Assembly (NCBI GenBank): GCA_018712125.1
Contig: DVHM01000189.1
Location: forward strand, 1 to 49,717
Reading direction: 5' to 3'
Source of the DNA: Pullilachnospira_A gallistercoris
GTDB taxonomy: Bacteria; Bacillota; Clostridia; Lachnospirales; Lachnospiraceae
DNA: 49,717 bases
How positions within the stretch are numbered: the first letter of the stretch is position 1; each line of letters opens with the position of its first letter. Under the pieces are notes generated by a model. The model saw nothing but the letters and a program-made list of their open reading frames with translations, was not told the origin of the DNA and did not search any database. Shown piece after piece: positions 48,866 through 49,717 of this stretch. The position numbers were made by a program, and so were the translations under genes.

Positions 48866-49618
48866 TTACTTGTATTTCCGGTACAGAATGCCGAGCCGTC
48901 CTTTTTTGGACTGCCCGTAGAAATCGTCGAAGATGATCTTGCCAAATCCCCGCACGGAGATCACATCTCCCGGCGCCAGCTTATGGCTGGAATCGGTCAT
49001 ACATTTTCCATTGATGAAAATTTTCTCCGATTGAAGCGCTTCCTTGGCCTGGGATCTGGAAAAGCGACAGATCTCCGCCACGAAGGCATCCAGCCGGTTG
49101 GAGGAGACAAAACCGCTGCAGTCCTCAAAATCAGGAACAATGTGGATCTGTTCGCCGGAAATGACGTTTCCGGTTACCCGGGTATGGCGGATCTGGCAGA
49201 GCTCCTCACGGATAACATCAGCGACAGCCTCCGTACAGAACACAATAATCTGATCCTCGCGAACCAGAATGTCTCCGATTTTGGAGCGTTCAATGGAGAG
49301 ATGCATGATGGCGCCGAGCACGTCTCGATGAGTAAGAGATTCGGCAAATCGCCTGTTTACCGGTGTAAAAGAAAGACAGACAATCGGATACTGCCATTCA
49401 TAATAAAGAGCATCAGGCTGGAAAGAAACCATCTGACGCTCCGCATACTCATAGCCGCCCCATACCGCGAAAGAAGTGTCGTAGGACTTCTCTCCCCGGT
49501 ACAGGAGACTGAGCTCATTCATATTTAAAAAATCACTGAACATCACTCTGTTTTTCTGGTATGCCTGGCGGGACAGATCAGAAAAACGGCGGATCAGCTG
49601 CTGATCTTCTCGATTCAT
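48866..49618 (-). CDS. ylmH: YlmH family S4-domain RNA-binding protein
   Basis: 250 residues from the ATG at 49618, preceded by AAGGCGG; the frame extends 17 codons further but without support. The N-terminal part is the YlmH/RqcP2-type domain, and the S4 domain lies at about 172-245 (RLDAFVAEICRFSRSQAKEAL). Members act in ribosome rescue with RqcH and are encoded in the sepF-ylm division cluster, as here. RqcH itself is at 7.7 kb. Confidence 0.92.
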   Translation of the reverse strand: MNREDQQLIRRFSDLSRQAYQKNRVMFSDFLNMNELSLLYRGEKSYDTSFAVWGGYEYAERQMVSFQPDALYYEWQYPIVCLSFTPVNRRFAESLTHRDVLGAIMHLSIERSKIGDILVREDQIIVFCTEAVADVIREELCQIRHTRVTGNVISGEQIHIVPDFEDCSGFVSSNRLDAFVAEICRFSRSQAKEALQSEKIFINGKCMTDSSHKLAPGDVISVRGFGKIIFDDFYGQSKKGRLGILYRKYK

Positions 49619-49631
49619 GCCATGTTCCGCC

Positions 49632-49717
49632 TTAGAAACCGGTCTGAATACCGGAGAAATCAAAGGCATCCATGATGCTCTGGAGATCGCCGGATATATC
49701 TACCGATGCCGGAGTAA
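49632..49717 (-). CDS. sepF: cell division protein SepF, C-terminal fragment cut by the window edge
   Basis: The last 28 codons read TPASVDISGDLQSIMDAFDF and then SGIQTGF before TAA. TP-x-SVDIS is the end of SepF, which tethers FtsZ to the membrane, and sepF precedes ylmH (often with ylmG) in Firmicutes. The call rests on this short end and on gene order. The stop is 13 bases upstream of the chosen ylmH start. Confidence 0.7.
   Translation of the reverse strand, partial: TPASVDISGDLQSIMDAFDFSGIQTGF

Noticed and set aside
1..49717. CRISPR array, tRNA, rRNA, insertion sequence or prophage
   Set aside because: No regularly spaced repeats, no cloverleaf sequences in the few gaps, no transposase or phage genes, and no terminal repeats were seen. 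The Xer-type recombinase stands alone.

Overview
The window looks like a chromosomal segment of a spore-forming, Gram-positive Clostridia, most likely a gut Lachnospiraceae. The evidence is an alpha/beta small acid-soluble spore protein, GerW (YtfJ) and YlbJ. It also carries Firmicutes-type RecU, RqcH, RemA, SepF/YlmH, YneA/LexA and the Prp protease with an extended L27. Promoters are sigma-A-like and ribosome binding sites are strong AGGAGG. Family assignment comes from gene content and order, not from a search.

Layout. 0.2-2.6 kb: NUDIX hydrolase, an unknown protein, a DUF2953 membrane protein, GerW and a tiny membrane protein. 2.7-7.5 kb: rpmB divergent from asp23/gls24, a FakA-like DAK2 protein and recG, then an SASP gene. 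7.7-11.7 kb: rqcH divergent from yicC-remA-gmk-rpoZ. 11.7-15.8 kb: rimO-pgsA-pncC-rsmD-coaD and a coiled-coil protein, meeting ylbJ head-on. 16.8-21.6 kb: two pseudouridine synthases, a HAD phosphatase, a YgiQ radical-SAM protein and recU. 21.7-26.8 kb: a histidine operon hisZ-G-D-B-IE. 26.8-29.3 kb: one large TIR/NB-ARC/TPR (NLR-like) gene directly behind hisIE. 29.3-40.5 kb: the conserved Clostridial run TIGR03960 radical SAM - DUF2344 - RNase G - rplU - prp - rpmA - obgE - yhbY - nadD/yqeK - rsfS, split by a DUF362 gene and putP. 40.5-44.9 kb: an ABC exporter, divergent lexA/yneA with three SOS boxes, an acyltransferase and dtd. 45.0-49.7 kb: a XerS-like recombinase with a dif-like palindrome upstream, then the opposite-strand cluster sepF-ylmH-aroB-lspA-rluD.

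Most genes serve translation, ribosome assembly, RNA modification, DNA repair, division and central biosynthesis. The best candidate for something new is the TIR-NB-ARC-TPR protein at 26.8 kb. It has the motifs of a nucleotide-switched NADase immune sensor, yet it sits as a single gene, without mobile-element marks, 24 bases behind hisIE and 28 bases before the next housekeeping gene. Other points of interest are a HisIE with an N-terminal HisF/HisA-like barrel that lacks both catalytic aspartates, an in-frame NadD-YqeK fusion that keeps an internal ribosome binding site, the palindrome beside the Xer gene at a point where gene orientation flips, and promoters embedded in the terminators of upstream genes.

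No tRNA, rRNA, CRISPR array, transposase or prophage gene was seen. All coordinates and motifs were read by eye; statements about family membership are recognition, not search results.
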